Origin: Candidatus Woesearchaeota archaeon
GTDB lineage: Archaea > Nanobdellota > Nanobdellia > Pacearchaeales > GW2011-AR1
Assembly (NCBI GenBank): GCA_012798335.1
Contig: JAAZNJ010000064.1
Span: forward strand, 1 to 6,331
Reading direction: 5' to 3'
DNA: 6,331 nt
The notes beneath the pieces were generated by a model that saw only the letters and a list, made by a program, of their open reading frames with translations, did no database searches and was not told the origin of the DNA. Positions 5,723 to 6,331 of the stretch are shown one piece after another. The position numbers and the translations under genes are program-made. How positions within the stretch are numbered: the stretch's first letter is position 1; every line of letters starts with the position of its first letter.

Positions 5723-6265
5723 ATGAAAAAATTAGAAGCAATAGGGTTTTCATTTATTGGAATAGCTTTATTCTTATTCTTTATGAATCTTAATCTCTTT
5801 AAGATAAATGAATGTAGTATTAATGGCAATGTCATACAAAATAAAAATGATTATAATACATTAGTTAGTAAAAACATAAGTGTAATTTTGTCTTCTGTAT
5901 TTTTTCTTTACGGAATTTTTATGTTTTTATTAAGCGGTTTAGAAAAAAAAGTTCAAGAAGATAAAAAAATGATTTCTAAGGTAAAAGAAGATCCTTTTTT
6001 ATTGAGAGTAGCTAGAGATATTGGAAAAAACCCTGTTATAAGAAAGGAAATAAATCATTTAATGAATGAATTGTATAAGGGAAATATAAATCCTGGATTA
6101 GGTACAAAATATGTTGATAATAACCTTAAAGAAATGAGAGGGAGAAATGGAGCAAGGGTTTATTATAGAATGAATTCTTTTGGAGAATATGAAATTTTAG
6201 GATATTCTGATAAGGATACCCAAGAAAAAGTTATAGATAGATTAAAAACTCTTTATAAAAATTAA
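5723..6265 (+). CDS. Two-helix membrane protein with cytosolic RelE/ParE-like domain
   Basis: The 180-residue product has two hydrophobic helices, about residues 6-24 (GFSFIGIALFLFFMNLNLF) and 52-71 (ISVILSSVFFLYGIFMFLL), joined by a polar loop of about 27 residues. The N-terminal KK and the KK-rich segment after helix 2 suggest both ends are cytosolic. A charged linker (73-95) leads to a domain of about 85 residues: helices at 96-119, NPGLGTK (123-129), then LKEMRGRNGARVYYR (135-149), EYEILGYSDKDTQEK (155-169) and a last helix, VIDRLKTLY. The pattern of a strand with (E)xRGRNGARVYYR, a hydrophobic strand, a DK turn and a final helix resembles RelE/ParE/HigB-type ribonuclease toxins and related domains of bacterial polymorphic toxins. 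That assignment is by pattern only. No antitoxin gene lies beside it, and a membrane anchor is unusual for RelE-like proteins. It may be a toxin, a membrane-tethered RNA-binding protein or an unrelated fold. Confidence 0.8.
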   Translation: MKKLEAIGFSFIGIALFLFFMNLNLFKINECSINGNVIQNKNDYNTLVSKNISVILSSVFFLYGIFMFLLSGLEKKVQEDKKMISKVKEDPFLLRVARDIGKNPVIRKEINHLMNELYKGNINPGLGTKYVDNNLKEMRGRNGARVYYRMNSFGEYEILGYSDKDTQEKVIDRLKTLYKN

Positions 6266-6278
6266 ATTTAATTAAATT
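6265..6278. repeat. 14-base palindrome between convergent stops
   Basis: AATTTAATTAAATT is a perfect palindrome that overlaps the last base of the plus-strand stop and the whole minus-strand stop codon. It is entirely A/T, so chance is a good explanation; a role in two-way termination is possible. Confidence 0.3.
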
Positions 6279-6331
6279 GTATGTATTCTTGTTAAGGTTT
6301 CTAAATCTCCATATCTTGCAATATCTTCTAA
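6272..6331 (-). CDS. C-terminal end of a convergent gene (partial)
   Basis: On the minus strand a frame enters from the right edge and ends at TAA (6274-6272), giving LEDIARYGDLETLTRIHTI. The balanced, amphipathic composition looks like real protein more than AT-rich noise, and the gene would be convergent with the membrane protein gene, with six bases between the two stops. Nineteen residues are not enough to name a family. The other open minus-strand frame here (beginning RRYCKIWRF) is less protein-like and would run into the neighbouring gene. Confidence 0.55.
   Translation of the reverse strand, partial: LEDIARYGDLETLTRIHTI

Noticed and set aside
5568..5753. Minus-strand open frame across the gap between the regulator and membrane genes
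   Set aside because: It overlaps the end of one real gene and the start of the next and reads against both; no TATA box at the right distance.
1..6331. tRNA genes, CRISPR array, insertion sequence or integrase
   Set aside because: The gaps between genes are at most about 120 bases, contain no GC-rich cloverleaf or GTTCRANNC-like T-loop, no regularly spaced repeats, and no transposase-like protein.

Overview
The window looks like a piece of a very AT-rich archaeal chromosome (G+C roughly a quarter, judged by eye), most likely from a small-genome DPANN-type lineage such as Woesearchaeota or Pacearchaeota. The archaeal assignment rests on three things. There is a DphB/Dph5-type diphthine synthase, a family restricted to archaea and eukaryotes. 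There is a TrmB-family regulator with a degenerate phospholipase-D-like sensor domain. Most genes also have an archaeal TATA element centred about 25-27 bases before the start codon, which implies leaderless mRNAs. The finer lineage call is inference from base composition and protein style. The genetic code is standard: TGG encodes Trp and TGA ends dphB.

Layout from left to right: a probable C-terminal end of a membrane protein (to 73) followed by a T7 tract; two small, highly charged helical proteins of unknown function (153-587 and 600-1002), the second interrupted by a frame break at a run of nine A; dphB (1037-1795), whose 3' end carries two near-perfect palindromes; ileS (1915-4782), a complete isoleucyl-tRNA synthetase; a TrmB-family regulator (4858-5667); a two-helix membrane protein with a cytosolic RelE/ParE-like domain (5723-6265); and, convergent to it, the last 19 codons of a minus-strand gene (6272-6331).

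Two genes have a firm role, both in translation: DphB completes the methylation step of diphthamide on elongation factor 2, and IleRS charges and proofreads tRNA-Ile. The others are accessory or unknown. Most genes appear to have their own promoter although all complete genes point the same way, so this looks like a run of individually transcribed genes and not one operon.

The points most worth a second look are the membrane-anchored RelE-like domain with no visible antitoxin, the A9 frame break in the second small gene, a Ser in place of the expected SAM-binding Asp in DphB, and the tandem palindromes before ileS. I see no tRNA, rRNA, CRISPR array, insertion sequence or integrase, and no gene-free stretch longer than about 150 bases.
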